Positions 42,651 to 51,986 of a DNA stretch of 64,000 nt are shown here, piece by piece. This DNA is from Marinilongibacter aquaticus (GTDB lineage: Bacteria; Bacteroidota; Bacteroidia; Cytophagales; Spirosomataceae), in NCBI RefSeq assembly GCF_020149935.1, contig NZ_CP083757.1:2815501-2879500 (forward strand). The letters are read 5' to 3'. Numbering within the stretch: position 1 is the stretch's first letter; every line of letters begins with the position of its first letter. The position numbers and the translations under genes were made by a program. The notes under the pieces are model-generated. The model worked only from the letters and a program-made list of their open reading frames with translations, was not told the origin of the DNA and did not search any database.

Positions 42651-42737
42651 CGCGTAAAGGGCTGTTAAATAATGTTAAGTCTGGGGGTCTACGCTGAATT
42701 TTACCTCAAGACCATGCGTTAGATTGATACAAAAAAA

Positions 42738-42745
42738 TAAATTTG
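42738..42745 (+). promoter_or_regulatory. Putative -7 element for the HtrA-like protease
   Basis: TAAATTTG, 40 bp upstream of ATG 42785; no clear TTTG at -33. Confidence 0.35.
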
Positions 42746-42784
42746 TACACAGATAATAACCATTTGAATAAATCTCAGTGGATC

Positions 42785-44320
42785 ATGAAAAACAACTTAA
42801 AAACAGTGGCCATCGCTTTAGCCTGTAGCGTGGCAACACTTGCGGGATACAAGCTTTTGGGCTTGGAAGAAAAACCCGTGATTTTCAATGAAGCAGGTTA
42901 TTCTTCTAGTTCAGACAGTGTGGGGAAATTGGTGAATTTTTCCAACTTACCCGAAGGTGCTCCGGGCGACTTCACGTATGCCGCAGGCGTTTCGGCTCCA
43001 GCGGTGGTGCACATTAAGGCCACTTCGGTGAGGGCGGTTCGTCAGCAACGAATGCCTTCTATATTTGATGATTTCTTCGGCTTCGACGACGAATTTTTTG
43101 GCCAACCCAAAAGCCGTGAACAGCAGTCTTCAGGTTCGGGTGTATTGATTTCGAACGACGGATACATTGCTACCAACAACCACGTGGTAGAAGGAGCGGA
43201 AAAGCTGGAAGTGGTCACATACGACAAACAAAGCTATGAAGCCGAAGTAGTGGGGGTGGATCCCTCTACAGATATTGCCGTGATCAAGATCAAAGAAAAA
43301 GGTATGCCTTTCTTGACGATTGGAAATTCCGACAATGTGAAAGTGGGCGAATGGGTTTTGGCCGTGGGTAACCCGTTCAATTTGGAATCCACAGTTACGG
43401 CTGGGATTGTGAGTGCGATCGGACGGGATATCAGCATACTCGACCGCAGCTATGCCGAACGCGTGCAAAGAACCGGTGTAGAAGGAGACACGCCAATTGA
43501 ATCATTTATTCAAACGGATGCGGCCGTAAATCCAGGCAACAGTGGTGGTGCTTTGGTGAATTTGAGAGGCGAATTGATCGGAATAAACACCGCGATTGCT
43601 TCGCCCAATGGAGCCTATGCGGGTTATGCGTTTGCTGTACCTTCTGGTATTGTGAAGAAGGTGACAACCGATATTATTAAATTCGGGAATGTGCAACGTG
43701 GCTATTTGGGTGTGAATCCTGTCGAATTGAACACCAAGAATGCCAAAGAGTTTGATGTGAAAACTACGCAAGGTATTTATGTCTACAACGCACCGGAAGA
43801 AGGGGCTGCTTATAATGCGGGGATTAAAAAGGGTGATGTAATTACCGAAGTGGATGGTCAAAAAGTAGTGGCCGAATCGAAATTCCGTGAAATGATCGGA
43901 AGGAAAAGACCAGGGGAGAAAGTAAGCCTAAAAATCAATCGTGACGGTACCATCAAGAACTTTGACGTAGCCTTGCGGAACAAAGAAGGGGGAAGCTCGA
44001 TCATCAAAAAAGAAGAAAGCAGTGCGGTATTCTCAAAAATGGGTATACGGGTAAAAGACATGGATGACAAGGAGAAGTCAGAATTGGGCATAAGCAATGG
44101 CGTACGCGTGGAAAAGGTCTTTCCCGCAGGAACGGTCGCTCGTGACACCAATATCAAAGAAGGCTTTATCATCAATCGCGTAGGCGACAAGAAAATAGAT
44201 TCTAAAGATGATTTCGAAAAGGCCATTCAGAATGCAGTGAAAAACAACGAAACCGGGGTTTTGATCTGTGGAGTGTATGAAAACCTTTCTCGGAACTACT
44301 GCTACGGCATCACCTTGTAA
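42785..44320 (+). CDS. htrA: HtrA/DegP-type periplasmic serine protease
   Basis: About 511 residues from ATG 42785; a TTG 42 bp upstream is not used because the ATG begins a membrane segment (NNLKTVAIALACSVATLAG). The trypsin-like domain has a complete triad: H133 in NNHVVEG, D163 in STDIAVIKIK and S253 in GNSGGALV. Two PDZ-like domains follow (about 330-410 and 420-500, with GVRVEKVFPAGTVARD). It degrades or refolds envelope proteins in the periplasm. Confidence 0.94.
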   Translation: MKNNLKTVAIALACSVATLAGYKLLGLEEKPVIFNEAGYSSSSDSVGKLVNFSNLPEGAPGDFTYAAGVSAPAVVHIKATSVRAVRQQRMPSIFDDFFGFDDEFFGQPKSREQQSSGSGVLISNDGYIATNNHVVEGAEKLEVVTYDKQSYEAEVVGVDPSTDIAVIKIKEKGMPFLTIGNSDNVKVGEWVLAVGNPFNLESTVTAGIVSAIGRDISILDRSYAERVQRTGVEGDTPIESFIQTDAAVNPGNSGGALVNLRGELIGINTAIASPNGAYAGYAFAVPSGIVKKVTTDIIKFGNVQRGYLGVNPVELNTKNAKEFDVKTTQGIYVYNAPEEGAAYNAGIKKGDVITEVDGQKVVAESKFREMIGRKRPGEKVSLKINRDGTIKNFDVALRNKEGGSSIIKKEESSAVFSKMGIRVKDMDDKEKSELGISNGVRVEKVFPAGTVARDTNIKEGFIINRVGDKKIDSKDDFEKAIQNAVKNNETGVLICGVYENLSRNYCYGITL

Positions 44321-44448
44321 TTTGCAGGGGTGGTAATCGATAGCTGTTTTATTGGAAAAGGGGTCATTCATTTGGCTCCTTTTCTTTTTGGAGAATACTT
44401 AAAAGGGGGGGAGGAATCCTTGCTTTAAGCACGAAGGGTATAAATGAA

Positions 44449-44473
44449 GAAAGGGGCTTTAAGCCCCTTTCTT
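44449..44473 (-). terminator. Hairpin after tsf
   Basis: GAAAGGGGCTT/AAGCCCCTTTC palindrome with a very short loop, 24 bp past the tsf stop on the minus strand; T-run weak. Confidence 0.55.
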
Positions 44474-44496
44474 CTACTATATAATGCAATTTCTAA

Positions 44497-45330
44497 TTAG
44501 CCGATGCTAAGACGTACAAAAGAAGCTACTTTCAAGCCTTTTTGTTTGTTTTGAACAAGCTGAGCTACAGAGATTGAAGGATCTTTCACAAATTGCTGAT
44601 TCAAAAGGGTGTTTTCTTTGTAGAATTTGCCCAGTTTACCCATTGCGATTTTTTCCAACAATTCTTCTGGCTTGCCTTCCTGACGGGCTTGCTCTTTTCC
44701 GATTTCGATTTCTTTTTCGATCAAGGCCGGATCTACATCGCCTTTGTCAAGACCTACGGGCTTCATGGCCACAACTTGCATTGCGATATCACGTCCAAGT
44801 TCTTCAAGGTCGCCGTCTTCTACATTTTCGAAGGCAATTACGGCTGCTGCTTTATTGTTCGAGTGAATGTAAGAAACCACTTTTTCGGCAGTCACGTTTT
44901 TGTAATCAGAGATCACCAATTTTTCGCCGATTTTACCTACCAATTCGGTAATGGCTTCAGCCACTGTACGTCCGTCGGCCAATTGAGCATTGTTCAATGC
45001 CTCAAGGTCTTGGGCGTCAGATTTCACTGCAGTTTCCAAGATAGCTTGGCCAAGGTTGTTGAAGTCTTCTACTTTAGAAACAGGCTCTGTTTCACAAGCG
45101 AAAGCCACAACTTTAGCATTTTTGCCGTCTTCGCTGGTGTGTACCAAAATCACACCTTCAGAAGTTTCGTTGTCTGCTCTTTTGGCGGCTACTTTTTGTC
45201 CAGCCTTTCTAAGTATTTCTACTGCTTTTTCAAAATCACCTTCAGCTTCGGTAAGGGCCTTTTTACAGTCCATCATACCGGCACCAGTGGCCTGACGAAG
45301 TTTGTTAACGTCTGCAGCTGTTATTTTCAT
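44497..45330 (-). CDS. tsf: Translation elongation factor Ts
   Basis: Protein of 277 residues, normal length. The N-terminal UBA-like domain shows LRQATGAGMMDCKKALTEAEGDFEKAVEILRKAG, and the core contains CETEPVSKVEDF and YIHSNNKAAAVIAFE. It exchanges GDP on EF-Tu. It follows rpsB in the usual order, separated by an 86-bp gap with a strong hairpin. Confidence 0.97.
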   Translation of the reverse strand: MKITAADVNKLRQATGAGMMDCKKALTEAEGDFEKAVEILRKAGQKVAAKRADNETSEGVILVHTSEDGKNAKVVAFACETEPVSKVEDFNNLGQAILETAVKSDAQDLEALNNAQLADGRTVAEAITELVGKIGEKLVISDYKNVTAEKVVSYIHSNNKAAAVIAFENVEDGDLEELGRDIAMQVVAMKPVGLDKGDVDPALIEKEIEIGKEQARQEGKPEELLEKIAMGKLGKFYKENTLLNQQFVKDPSISVAQLVQNKQKGLKVASFVRLSIG

Positions 45331-45360
45331 TTTTCTTAAAATTTGATGTTGAAATAGGAT

Positions 45361-45389
45361 AGCCCGAAAGTAGGTGTCTCTTTCGGGCT
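45361..45389 (-). promoter_or_regulatory. Hairpin between rpsB and tsf
   Basis: Perfect 10-bp stem AGCCCGAAAG/CTTTCGGGCT with a 9-nt loop and no T-run on the minus strand. It may trim or attenuate read-through from rpsB into tsf, or stabilise the mRNA. Confidence 0.5.
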
Positions 45390-45416
45390 AATCAAAAAAT
45401 TTAGTTCACGTAATGA

Positions 45417-46295
45417 TTAAGCTTCTTTCTCCTCGGCACCTTCGTTTGCTTCGGCAGCTTTCTCTTCTGTTCCTTCTACTTTTTCGGCTACAGGAGCGGC
45501 TTTTCTAGGTCTTTTACCTGATTTTGGCTCCTCGCTTTCTTCCTTGCTGTCTACGGCTTTTTTAGCGGCTTCCTCTTCTTCAAGAGCTGCGGCTTCTTTG
45601 TCTTGTTTTCTTTCCAAGATACCCTCTTCTACGGCTTTGCCGATAGCAAGAGTAAGCAAAGAGATTGATTTGTAGGCATCGTCGTTTGCAGGAATGGCCA
45701 CATCTACCAATTCAGGGTTTGAGTTGGTATCAACCAAAGCTACAACTGGGATACCCAATCTTTTGGCTTCTGCGATGGCCAAGTGCTCACGCTTGATATC
45801 GATTACGAAAAGAGCTGAAGGAAGACGAGACATGTCTGTCACACCACCCAAAAGACGCTCCAATTTCACGCGTTCTCTGTCGAGCATCAAACGCTCTCTT
45901 TTTGCCATATTGCCAGCAGTTTGCTCGTCGCCAAGCATACGCTCAATATTCTGAAGCTTTTTCAAAGACTTACGGATTGTAGAGAAGTTGGTAAGCATAC
46001 CGCCCAACCATCTTTCTGTTACGTAAGGCATTTTCAATCTTTTTGCTTCTTCCGAAACAATCTCTTGAGCCTGTTTTTTTGTGGCTACGAACATTACTTT
46101 TTTGCCAGAGCGAACAATCCCTTTTACAAAGGCTTGAGCTTGCTCCAAAGAGGCCAAAGTTTTGTTTAGATCGATTACGTGGATTCCGTTTTTCTCCATG
46201 AAAATGTATGGAGCCATACGGGGATCCCATTTACGTGTTAGGTGACCGAAGTGTACACCTGCATCAAGTAAGTCTTTGTACTGTAACTGTGCCAT
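45417..46295 (-). CDS. rpsB: 30S ribosomal protein S2 with acidic C-terminal extension
   Basis: Protein of 292 residues, about 50 more than the E. coli protein. The core is typical (LLDAGVHFGHLTRKWDPRMAPYIF, YVTERWLGGMLTNFSTI, VALVDTNSNPELVDVAIPANDDA). After about residue 225 it continues into a Glu/Ala/Lys-rich low-complexity tail (EEEAAKKAVDSKEESEEP ... NEGAEEKEA). Such tails are seen in several Bacteroidota S2 proteins; the role is unknown. It has a structured leader upstream. Confidence 0.96.
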   Translation of the reverse strand: MAQLQYKDLLDAGVHFGHLTRKWDPRMAPYIFMEKNGIHVIDLNKTLASLEQAQAFVKGIVRSGKKVMFVATKKQAQEIVSEEAKRLKMPYVTERWLGGMLTNFSTIRKSLKKLQNIERMLGDEQTAGNMAKRERLMLDRERVKLERLLGGVTDMSRLPSALFVIDIKREHLAIAEAKRLGIPVVALVDTNSNPELVDVAIPANDDAYKSISLLTLAIGKAVEEGILERKQDKEAAALEEEEAAKKAVDSKEESEEPKSGKRPRKAAPVAEKVEGTEEKAAEANEGAEEKEA

Positions 46296-46328
46296 TTTAC
46301 TTTTTTAATTGTATTGAATTGATTTAAG

Positions 46329-46426
46329 CAGCCCCAACACACCGGACACGATAAGTGCTGGGCTGGACGATCTTTTGAAGGCGAATTTGACTCTGCATCC
46401 CAAAAAAACACAGAGCCAAATTCGCC
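46329..46426 (-). promoter_or_regulatory. Structured rpsB leader / rpsI-rpsB intergenic hairpins
   Basis: Two stems in the 139-bp gap between rpsI and rpsB: CAGCCC/GGGCTG (46329-46365), just before rpsB, and GGCGAATTTG plus CTCTG paired with CAGAG plus CAAATTCGCC (46380-46426, one mismatch). Such hairpins before rpsB can mediate autogenous control or separate rpsI from rpsB. The first is closest to the start. Confidence 0.5.
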
Positions 46427-46434
46427 GAAATGAA

Positions 46435-46821
46435 TTAACGTTTAGAGAACTGGAATCTTCTACGGGCTTTTCTGCGACCGTATTTCTTACGTTCAACCAT
46501 TCTCGAATCACGCGTCAAGAAGCCTTCTTTCTTCAATGCCGGACGGTTGTCTGCATCGGCTTCTACAAGTGCACGGGAAATCGCAAGACGCACCGCTTCG
46601 GCTTGTCCAGCGATACCGCCACCGCGTACGTTTACTTTAACATCGTATTGTCCACCTTTTTCGATCAAGTTGAACGGTTGGTTCAAGATAATCTGAAGGA
46701 CTTCTGTAGGGAAGTAAGTTTGAAGCTCGCGGCCATTTACGGTGATATCACCTTTACCTGGCTGCATGTATATACGAGCTACGGCTGTCTTTCTTCTACC
46801 TACGGTATTGATAACTTGCAT
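46435..46821 (-). CDS. rpsI: 30S ribosomal protein S9
   Basis: Protein of 128 residues, standard length, starting [24 protein letters not shown] and ending with the highly conserved [17 protein letters not shown] that reaches the P-site tRNA. It follows rplM by 24 bp, the usual L13-S9 pair. Confidence 0.98.
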   Translation of the reverse strand: MQVINTVGRRKTAVARIYMQPGKGDITVNGRELQTYFPTEVLQIILNQPFNLIEKGGQYDVKVNVRGGGIAGQAEAVRLAISRALVEADADNRPALKKEGFLTRDSRMVERKKYGRRKARRRFQFSKR

Positions 46822-46845
46822 AGTCTTTAATGTTTTGATTCAGAA

Positions 46846-47289
46846 TTAGATTTCGATTGACTTAGGCTGCTGAGCTTCGTGTGGGTGCTGATCTCCAGCA
46901 TACACAAAAAGGTTTCTAAACTGCTCACGGCCCAAACGAGTTTTTGGAAGCATACCTTTCACGGCATACTCAACCACTCTTCTACCGTCTTTCTCCATCA
47001 ATTCACGCGGAGTAGCAAAACGCTGACCACCCGGATGGCCCGTATGACGCACATATTGCTTTTGTGTCATCTTCTTTCCGGTGAAACGCACCTTGTCTGC
47101 GTTGATTACGATTACATTGTCGCCGCAATCTACGTGAGGCGTATAGTTTGTCTTGTGCTTTCCTTTCAAAATGCTGGCAATCTGGCTACAAAGACGACCC
47201 ACGATTTGGTTCTTTGCATCCACGATAACCCATTCTTTGTTGACTGTCTGCTTATTTGCAGAGATGGTCTTAAAACTTAGTGTATCCAC
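46846..47289 (-). CDS. rplM: 50S ribosomal protein L13
   Basis: Protein of 147 residues, standard. Motifs: WVIVDAKNQIVGRLCSQIASILKGKHK and AVKGMLPKTRLGREQFRNLFVYAGDQHPHEAQQP. First gene of the rplM-rpsI-rpsB-tsf series. Preceded by a leader of about 200 nt that has no gene. Confidence 0.98.
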   Translation of the reverse strand: MDTLSFKTISANKQTVNKEWVIVDAKNQIVGRLCSQIASILKGKHKTNYTPHVDCGDNVIVINADKVRFTGKKMTQKQYVRHTGHPGGQRFATPRELMEKDGRRVVEYAVKGMLPKTRLGREQFRNLFVYAGDQHPHEAQQPKSIEI

Positions 47290-47490
47290 TTTTTTTACGT
47301 TTAAACGTTTTCAAATAAAAACATTTCGATCATTTGCGATATCGACCTTCCCCAAGCCAGTCAATTCGATTTGATCTTTTTCAAAGTTGGAAGGTGCTGA
47401 AAACCAACACAAAAAGCGGTTCGGAACTACCTCTTTCTTCAACTTAAGCAATCCTTCGTGGTACGGGCGACCTTGTGAAGGTGGTATTTT
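47290..47490 (-). promoter_or_regulatory. Long untranslated leader of rplM
   Basis: From the predicted start of transcription near 47490 to ATG 47289 there is no plausible gene; the only open frame (95 codons) has no family features. Stem-loop pieces on the minus strand include ACCTT-CAC-AAGGT and GTTGG...CCAAC. An L13 leader that controls rplM is known in Bacteroidia as a ribosomal-protein leader class, as far as I recall; whether this is one needs a covariance search. Confidence 0.5.
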
Positions 47491-47497
47491 GGGGCTG

Positions 47498-47528
47498 CAA
47501 AGATAGAAATTCCTTTTTTTAAAAGCAA
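47498..47528 (-). promoter_or_regulatory. Promoter of rplM
   Basis: TATCTTTG (47505-47498, minus strand) matches TAnnTTTG, with TTGC rather than TTTG placed exactly 19 nt upstream. Positioned about 200 nt before rplM. Confidence 0.6.
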
Positions 47529-47638
47529 TGGGTTTTTGCGATAAATAATTGAGTGTGAGGCAAGAGATAAAGGTGTGCTCACTTTTATGCAAGCCCAATT
47601 CTGGAAGCCAATCTAAATCGAGATTGGAATGCCCCGGC

Positions 47639-48832
47639 TTATCTCAATTTCAGGGTCACCAAGCAAAGTACGGCCAAGATGATGCCAACAATCCAAAAGC
47701 GAGCCACGATTTTGGCTTCGTGATAGCCTTTCTTTTGGTAATGATGGTGCAGAGGCGACATGAGGAACAGTCGATTCTCGCGTGCATATTCAATGCCCCG
47801 CTTCCGTTTTTGGTATTTGAAATAAGCCACTTGCAGCATGACGGAAACGTTTTCGATCAAGAAAATCCCGCACAGTACCGGAATAAGTAATTCTTTTCGC
47901 AAAACTAGGGCCAAAGTGGCAATGACGCCTCCCAGCATTAGGCTACCCGTATCGCCCATGAAAACCTGAGCAGGATAGGCATTGTACCAAAGGAAACCAA
48001 TACAGGCCCCCAAAAAGGCGGCACAGAAGATCACTACCTCGCCCGAATTCGGAATGAGCATGATGTTCAGGTATTCGGCAAAAATTTTGTTGCCAGAAAG
48101 GTAGGCCAAAATAGCCAAGGCCAAACCGATAATGGCCGAAGTGCCCGCGGCAAGTCCATCGATGCCATCGGTGATGTTGGCTCCGTTGGATACGGCTGTA
48201 ATGATAAAAATGCAAATGAAAACATAGGGAACCCAGGCCAAAGACTCGGGCAGAAACTGACCCAAGATGCCGTAGTCGATCTGATTGCTTTTGAGAAAGG
48301 GCACGGTTGTGGTCAGCTTCGACACATCGACATACTGCCCGTTTCCCAGAAATTCGCGTACTTCCACCGCATCGCTGTAGTATAGCACAAGGCCCACAAT
48401 CAAACCTAGTCCCACTTGTCCTACCACTTTGAACCGCCCTTTCAGGCCCTCTTTGTCTTTTTTGAATACTTTGATGTAGTCGTCGGCAAAGCCAATCAGG
48501 GAAGTCCAAATTGTAGAAATGATCAAAAGGATAATGTACACATTGTCCAGTCGAGCGAAAAGCAACACGGGAATAAGAAGAGAAGCCAATATAATGAAAC
48601 CGCCCATTGTAGGCGTACCTTTCTTTTGGCTTTGTCCCTGAAGCCCTAAATCGCGAATGGTTTCTCCGATCTGCAGTTTCCGCAGGAGATTGATTAAGCG
48701 GTGACCAAAAATGGCGGCAATCAACAGAGAAACAATAGTGGCCGCAAAAGCCCTGAAGGAGATATAGCGAAAAACGCCAGCCCCGGGCAGGTCAAAGGTG
48801 CGATGGAGGAAATCGAAAAGGGAGTACAGCAT
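47639..48832 (-). CDS. mraY: Phospho-N-acetylmuramoyl-pentapeptide transferase
   Basis: Protein of 397 residues with about ten transmembrane segments. The MraY signatures are [49 protein letters not shown] and [22 protein letters not shown] (substrate and metal site), with [17 protein letters not shown]. It makes lipid I at the inner membrane. The dcw cluster genes that normally flank mraY are not contiguous on either side here. Confidence 0.96.
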   Translation of the reverse strand: MLYSLFDFLHRTFDLPGAGVFRYISFRAFAATIVSLLIAAIFGHRLINLLRKLQIGETIRDLGLQGQSQKKGTPTMGGFIILASLLIPVLLFARLDNVYIILLIISTIWTSLIGFADDYIKVFKKDKEGLKGRFKVVGQVGLGLIVGLVLYYSDAVEVREFLGNGQYVDVSKLTTTVPFLKSNQIDYGILGQFLPESLAWVPYVFICIFIITAVSNGANITDGIDGLAAGTSAIIGLALAILAYLSGNKIFAEYLNIMLIPNSGEVVIFCAAFLGACIGFLWYNAYPAQVFMGDTGSLMLGGVIATLALVLRKELLIPVLCGIFLIENVSVMLQVAYFKYQKRKRGIEYARENRLFLMSPLHHHYQKKGYHEAKIVARFWIVGIILAVLCLVTLKLR

Positions 48833-48895
48833 GTTCGTGATTTGGCTTCGGCAAAGATAAAAATTTCAATGTATTGCCCGATTACTCGCAAGCCT

Positions 48896-49651
48896 TTATT
48901 CTTCCGATACGCTTGCCCCTAGGTTTTCGAAGAGCGTGGTCCAGTAGAGGCTCACATTCGGATTGTTCTTTTCGGAAGAGACCGTCGCTTCGAAAGGAAG
49001 GGCGAGGTGAACTTCTACACCCGAAAGGTTGCTTCCTGAAAACGCATTGCTATCCTCCTCGGCCCAAGTTTGGGCTTGTTCGGCATTTTTGGGCGGCTTG
49101 CTGTGAAAGTCACGGCCAGAGTTCACGCTTTCGATCATGTCGCTGAAAAAGTAAGCCGCAATGTGTTCTCCCGAATTCGCTGCTTCGGAGAGTATGGGAA
49201 TGGTGGCCAGCAAGTCGGTTTCGCGATTCGAATTGTGCGTGTTTTTTTTCTTCAATTGGGCTACGGCTTGACGAATAAAAACGTTGTGCTCCTTTTTTAA
49301 GTCGAACTGATAATTTGTCCTTGCGGCTTCGAGGTCTGTGGTGTTGAGGCCATTTTCGTCTAGCTTTTCGGTACGCGAGATAAGGTTTAGGCTCTTTCCT
49401 TTGGCCGTATTTTCATGAACAAAATAGACAACGAGCTGATCTCCTTGCCCCTTTATGTCTTGCGTTACGGCCTTTTTTATCAAGTTTTGATATTTGTTCA
49501 ACACGAAAGGTTCTTCCGTGTGCACGCTGCTGGTCTTATCAAAAAAGAAAAAGCACTGTGTAGGTGTGCTGCTTGGCTGGCTTTGTTTGGTTTCATCACC
49601 CGAAGAACAGGCCACGGCAAAAATCGAGAGGAAAAACAGGGATTTTTTCAT
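48896..49651 (-). CDS. Lipoprotein of unknown function
   Basis: About 251 residues from ATG 49651, which gives a lipoprotein signal (KKSLFFLSIFAVACSSGDE). The rest (KTSSVHTEEPFVLNKYQNLIKKA, a helical QLVVYFVHENTAKGKSLNLISR and RNTSE-like stretches, then GEHIAAYFFSDMIESV) has the look of a von Willebrand A-like fold, with FFDKTSS near the start (DxTSS metal-site-like) and FFSDMIES. Function unknown. It lies between mraY and yraN on the same strand. Confidence 0.6.
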   Translation of the reverse strand: MKKSLFFLSIFAVACSSGDETKQSQPSSTPTQCFFFFDKTSSVHTEEPFVLNKYQNLIKKAVTQDIKGQGDQLVVYFVHENTAKGKSLNLISRTEKLDENGLNTTDLEAARTNYQFDLKKEHNVFIRQAVAQLKKKNTHNSNRETDLLATIPILSEAANSGEHIAAYFFSDMIESVNSGRDFHSKPPKNAEQAQTWAEEDSNAFSGSNLSGVEVHLALPFEATVSSEKNNPNVSLYWTTLFENLGASVSEE

Positions 49652-49751
49652 AAATACGGATAAGAATAGCTTTGATTGGCACAAAGTAAACGAATTTTTG
49701 GCTTTCGTATTGAGAGGGCATTTGAGAGTTCTCGTACATTACCTGGCTTAT

Positions 49752-50099
49752 TCAATAAAATGCATCTTCGAAATGCACCAGCTCGAAAGGTTTCAATGTG
49801 ATGGCGATCAAATCGAAACGGACTCGGCCGGGCCAATCGTATTGATTGAGATAATGGTCTGCGGCTTTCAGCAGGAAGCTCTTCTTTGTGAAATTGACCT
49901 TTTCTTCCGGCAGGCCATGTGCATTGTCTTCCCGTAGTTTTACTTCGACGAAAACGAGCCAATCGTCTTTTTGGGCAATGATGTCAATTTCCATGTGGCT
50001 GATCTGGAAATTCCGGTGAACGATGGCGTAGCCGTTTCCTATTAAATGATTGGCCGCCCATTCTTCGCCCTTTTGGCCTACTTTGCGTTTGTTTTTCAT
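49752..50099 (-). CDS. yraN: YraN/UPF0102 endonuclease-like protein
   Basis: About 115 residues from ATG 50099. The restriction-enzyme-like core GEEWAANHLIGNGYAIVHRNFQ and MEIDIIAQKDDWLVFVEVKLR (D-ExK type site) is characteristic of the YraN/UPF0102 family, often near rnhB and lepB in other bacteria. Activity is presumed Holliday-junction or nuclease-like but not shown. It faces away from lipB, from which its start is separated by 131 bp. Confidence 0.85.
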   Translation of the reverse strand: MKNKRKVGQKGEEWAANHLIGNGYAIVHRNFQISHMEIDIIAQKDDWLVFVEVKLREDNAHGLPEEKVNFTKKSFLLKAADHYLNQYDWPGRVRFDLIAITLKPFELVHFEDAFY

Positions 50100-50156
50100 T
50101 GTGTGGAGAGTCTCTGTGTTTTCGCTGCTCATTGGCATTCCAATGCAAGAATAAAT

Positions 50157-50164
50157 TAATTTTG
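50157..50164 (+). promoter_or_regulatory. Putative promoter of lipB
   Basis: TAATTTTG matches TAnnTTTG, with TTGG at 50132-50135, about 21 nt upstream. Lies 66 bp before the lipB ATG in the divergent gap. Confidence 0.5.
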
Positions 50165-50230
50165 CGGAATTGGTGTTTAATTCTGGCAAAGCATTCGTTT
50201 TGCTTAACCAAAGATAGGGAGGACAAGAAA

Positions 50231-50944
50231 ATGCAAAACAAGGAAGTCAGCAGTGTCGATTTGGGGCTGATCGACTATGAAGAGGCGTGGGATCTTCAGG
50301 AGAAAATTTTTGCCGAAACGGTGGAGCTAAAATTGAAGAACCGCGATTTGGAAGAAAAGTTGCCTACGCCCAATCACTTACTTTTTTGCCAGCACCCTCA
50401 CGTGTACACCTTGGGTAAAAGCGGAAAAGAAGAGCATTTGTTGATCGATGACAAGGGTTTGCAAAACAAGCAAGCCAAGTTTTATCGGATCAATCGAGGT
50501 GGTGACATCACGTATCATGGGCCAGGGCAGCTGGTTGTGTATCCTATTTTCGATCTGGATAATTTCTTTACCGACATTCACAAATACATGCGTTTCTTGG
50601 AAGAGGCCGTGATTTGTACTCTGGCCGATTTTGGAATTCAGGCGGGCAGGGTGGAGGGGCTTACTGGTGTTTGGCTCGAGGCTGATCAGGAAAGAGGGCG
50701 AGGCGAAAGGAAAATCTGTGCAATGGGAGTAAAGGCGAGCCGGTGGGTTACAATGCACGGTTTGGCTTTGAATGTGAACACCGACTTGACTTATTTTGGT
50801 AATATTGTAGCCTGCGGCATTCAAGACAAGGCCGTAACTTCTATGGAGGCAGAGCTAGGGCAAAGCCTCGATATGCAAGAAGTGAAAACGAGCTTGGAAA
50901 AACACATCATCAACCTATTTCAAATGCACAAAAATGAGCAGTGA
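50231..50944 (+). CDS. lipB: Octanoyltransferase LipB
   Basis: About 237 residues from ATG 50231. Motifs: FCQHPHVYTLGKSG, RGGDITYHGPGQLVVYPI, and the conserved Lys/Cys pair K168 (AMGVKASRW) and C195 (VACGIQDKAVTS). It transfers octanoate from acyl-carrier protein to lipoyl domains. It overlaps the next gene by 11 bp, so the three genes to 53019 probably form an operon. Confidence 0.96.
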   Translation: MQNKEVSSVDLGLIDYEEAWDLQEKIFAETVELKLKNRDLEEKLPTPNHLLFCQHPHVYTLGKSGKEEHLLIDDKGLQNKQAKFYRINRGGDITYHGPGQLVVYPIFDLDNFFTDIHKYMRFLEEAVICTLADFGIQAGRVEGLTGVWLEADQERGRGERKICAMGVKASRWVTMHGLALNVNTDLTYFGNIVACGIQDKAVTSMEAELGQSLDMQEVKTSLEKHIINLFQMHKNEQ

Positions 50945-51986
50945 ACTGATTCACTTTAAAGTAAGAAACAAGAAGGTTTTTAAAATTGCCCACGGAGCAA
51001 GAACGCACACAGATACGCTTTTGCTCAAACTGGAAAAAGACGGCATCGTGGCCTACGGAGAGGCCGCTCATGTGCCGTATTATGGTATAGATATCAAGGA
51101 CTCGATTGCCGATATAGCGAAACATTGGGGCGAAATATATCCTCTTGTCGGCAAAGACGCTGCGGTGTTTTGGGATAAGGTGCGGGATTTGTTAGGAGAA
51201 AATCACTTTGCAATTTGTGCATTGGATATGGCCCATCAAGATTGGTTGAGTAAATCGAAAGGTGTGGATTTGCGAGCTCATTTGGGCATTGCTAAAGAAA
51301 TGCAAACGCCGAAGTCGAGCTATACCATAGGGATTGATGAGGTAGAGAAAATGAAGCAATCGGTGGACGAGATCGATTTCCCTTTTTTGAAGATAAAGCT
51401 CGGCTCTGAAAATGATGCCGAAATATTGAAGGCTCTACGCGAGCACAGCGACAAACCCATGCGAGTGGATGTCAATGCAGGTTGGCAGTTGGCTCAGGCC
51501 AAAGAGATGTTGCAGCTTATGCACACCCTTGGCAATTTCGAATTGCTCGAGCAGGCCTTTCCAATTCGCGAAATTGAAGGAAACCTTCAATTGAAGGAAA
51601 TGAACTTGTTGCCCGTTTTTGTCGACGAGAGTTGCGTCAGCAAAGAGGATGTAAGGCGAGTTGCTCCTTATGTCGACGGCATCAATATCAAATTGACGAA
51701 ATGTGGTGGCCCGACACCCGCAATGGAAATGATCAAAACATGTCGTGAATTGGGCTTGAAGATTATGCTGGGCTGCATGATGGAGTCTAGTATTGGTATT
51801 TCTACATTGGCTCAATTGGCCTGTCTTGTGGACTTCGTAGATATGGACGGCTCAAGTATGATTGCGAATGATCCTGCAGACGGGGTGAAAATAGTAAAAG
51901 GTGAAGCCGTTTTTAATGATAGACTAGGACACGGAGCGGTATTGAAAGATGACATTGACTACGAAAGAAAAGTTACGTTACGATAG
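50934..51986 (+). CDS. L-Ala-D/L-Glu epimerase (enolase superfamily)
   Basis: Protein of 350 residues of the mandelate racemase/muconate lactonizing group. The KxK motif FLKIKLGSENDAE, the metal ligands in MRVDVNAGW, FELLEQAF and VFVDESC, and a later lysine in GINIKLTKCGG define the dipeptide epimerase (AEE) subgroup, which recycles murein dipeptides. ATG 50934 lies 11 bp before the lipB stop. Confidence 0.9.
   Translation: MSSELIHFKVRNKKVFKIAHGARTHTDTLLLKLEKDGIVAYGEAAHVPYYGIDIKDSIADIAKHWGEIYPLVGKDAAVFWDKVRDLLGENHFAICALDMAHQDWLSKSKGVDLRAHLGIAKEMQTPKSSYTIGIDEVEKMKQSVDEIDFPFLKIKLGSENDAEILKALREHSDKPMRVDVNAGWQLAQAKEMLQLMHTLGNFELLEQAFPIREIEGNLQLKEMNLLPVFVDESCVSKEDVRRVAPYVDGINIKLTKCGGPTPAMEMIKTCRELGLKIMLGCMMESSIGISTLAQLACLVDFVDMDGSSMIANDPADGVKIVKGEAVFNDRLGHGAVLKDDIDYERKVTLR

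Noticed and set aside
47311-47598. 95-residue minus-strand ORF in the rplM leader
   Set aside because: No family features, starts upstream of the promoter, and lies in the leader region; better explained as untranslated RNA.
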